Source of the DNA: Candidatus Heimdallarchaeota archaeon | Lineage (GTDB): Archaea > Asgardarchaeota > Heimdallarchaeia > Heimdallarchaeales > Heimdallarchaeaceae | Length of the DNA: 14,572 nt | Direction: 5' to 3' | Assembly: GCA_016839875.1 (NCBI GenBank) | Contig: JAEOTK010000179.1 | Span: forward strand, 1 to 14,572 | Shown: positions 13,950 through 14,572 of the stretch, piece by piece | Layout: every line of letters starts with the position of its first letter | How positions within the stretch are numbered: the first letter of the stretch is position 1 | The notes under the pieces: model-generated | The model's input: only the letters and a program-made list of their open reading frames with translations | The model's database searches: none | Told to the model about the DNA's origin: nothing | Made by a program: the position numbers and the translations under genes

Positions 13950-14572
13950 ATGAACAAGAATCAGTTACTCAAATTGATAGTCGATCATAGGGAAACCAAA
14001 TTAATACGTTTACTTGAAAAGAAGAAAGAGAAGTTTGATGTTGAGATTAAACAACTGAAGGTGGGGGATGTTATTGTTTCTGAAGATGTTGCAATAGAAA
14101 GGAAGACAGGATCAGATTATATTTCATCTATTATTGATGGTAGACTATTTCCACAACTAGTTAAAATGTTGGATACTTATCCTAATACGATTTTAATTTT
14201 AGAATCCTTAAATGAGCTTGTTTTTGAAACTACAGGAATGAATCTTTCTTCAATATATGGTTCACTAGCTTATGTAGCTTATAAAATGGGTGTCGCTGTG
14301 ATTCCTACAAGAGACATAGAGGATACACTCATTGCTATCGAAAGAATAGCATATAGGGAACAAATAGAAGACATTAAACCAGTTATGTCAAGAAGAGCTC
14401 CTAAAGGAATGTCTATAGAAGACAGGAGAGCTTTTGCATTAGAAGGTTTAATCGACACTGGACCTAAGAAAGCTAAAGCTTTGATTAATGCATTCGGAAC
14501 ACCCTATGAGGTGTTTGAGGGAATAAGAACTACTGAAATAACCTATACAAAAACAGGCAATCCAAAAGGTAT
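13950..14572 (+). CDS. XPF/ERCC4-type structure-specific endonuclease, helicase-less (partial, C-terminus off the right edge)
   Basis: 207 residues seen, open at the window end. It cuts branched or flap DNA at repair and stalled-fork structures. The ERCC4 nuclease domain covers about 8-140: D12-x-R-E15, G39-D40, E50-R51-K52 and D56 form the GDXnERKX3D catalytic motif, all intact. A helix-hairpin-helix begins at about 160 (LEGLIDTGPKKAKALINAFG), the first of the expected (HhH)2 pair. Nothing upstream encodes a helicase, so it is of the short type known from Crenarchaeota, where the nuclease binds PCNA through a C-terminal PIP box, rather than the euryarchaeal Hef fusion. ATG 13950 fits the family start; TTG 13917, 13935 and 13941 are in frame upstream, after a stop at 13899. 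Confidence 0.9.
   Translation, partial: MNKNQLLKLIVDHRETKLIRLLEKKKEKFDVEIKQLKVGDVIVSEDVAIERKTGSDYISSIIDGRLFPQLVKMLDTYPNTILILESLNELVFETTGMNLSSIYGSLAYVAYKMGVAVIPTRDIEDTLIAIERIAYREQIEDIKPVMSRRAPKGMSIEDRRAFALEGLIDTGPKKAKALINAFGTPYEVFEGIRTTEITYTKTGNPKG

Noticed and set aside
1..14572. Eukaryotic-signature genes that would prove an Asgard origin
   Set aside because: None is visible, so the Asgard suggestion rests only on general features and is left open.
1..14572. tRNA, rRNA, insertion sequences, integrase or attachment sites, defence genes
   Set aside because: No cloverleaf, conserved rRNA stretch, transposase/integrase motif, or nuclease-plus-ATPase defence cluster was seen; the only nuclease is the housekeeping XPF type.

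Overview
The window reads as an AT-rich archaeal chromosome segment. The archaeal indicators are an MptE-type (DUF115) pterin diphosphokinase, a short XPF/ERCC4 nuclease, TATA-like boxes about 20-35 nt upstream of start codons with little or no leader, and GGTGA/GGGG-type ribosome sites where a leader exists. Two exported proteins have a signal peptide at one end and a single helix plus Lys/Arg tail at the other. That architecture, with the low GC, would suit an Asgard (Heimdallarchaeia-like) or Thermoplasmata-like archaeon, but no gene here settles the phylum. No rRNA, tRNA, CRISPR, transposase or integrase is visible.

Layout. (1) 1-2356, minus strand: a large surface protein (beta-propeller plus calcium-type repeats plus anchor), followed after 6 nt by a small zinc-ribbon membrane protein that runs off the left edge. 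(2) 2481-5061, plus strand: a CLC chloride channel/transporter with CBS domains, overlapping the MptE gene. (3) 5044-7098, minus strand: a 6-pyruvoyl-tetrahydropterin-synthase family protein that converges on and overlaps mptE, an unrecognised helical protein, and a Nudix hydrolase. (4) 7257-9150: an EamA transporter (plus) convergent with a second exported anchored protein (minus). (5) 9319-13002, minus strand: a three-gene operon of FAD-linked 2-hydroxyacid dehydrogenase, EtfB and ferredoxin-fused EtfA. (6) 13126-14572, plus strand: a four-helix membrane protein, a glutaredoxin-like protein and the start of an XPF nuclease cut by the right edge.

Two functional units stand out. The PTPS-family enzyme lacks the usual catalytic Cys and has a Glu three residues before HGH. 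It could make the 6-hydroxymethyl-dihydropterin that MptE then diphosphorylates, so two consecutive steps of folate/methanopterin-type synthesis would lie tail to tail. The dehydrogenase-EtfB-EtfA operon has the gene content of the flavin-based electron-bifurcating/confurcating lactate dehydrogenase complex known from acetogens, including the two-cluster ferredoxin domain fused to EtfA. It suggests oxidation of lactate or a related 2-hydroxyacid coupled to NAD and ferredoxin. I see no clearly new multi-gene defence or mobile system; the pterin pair, the Etf operon and the unrecognised 312-residue protein are the best leads.
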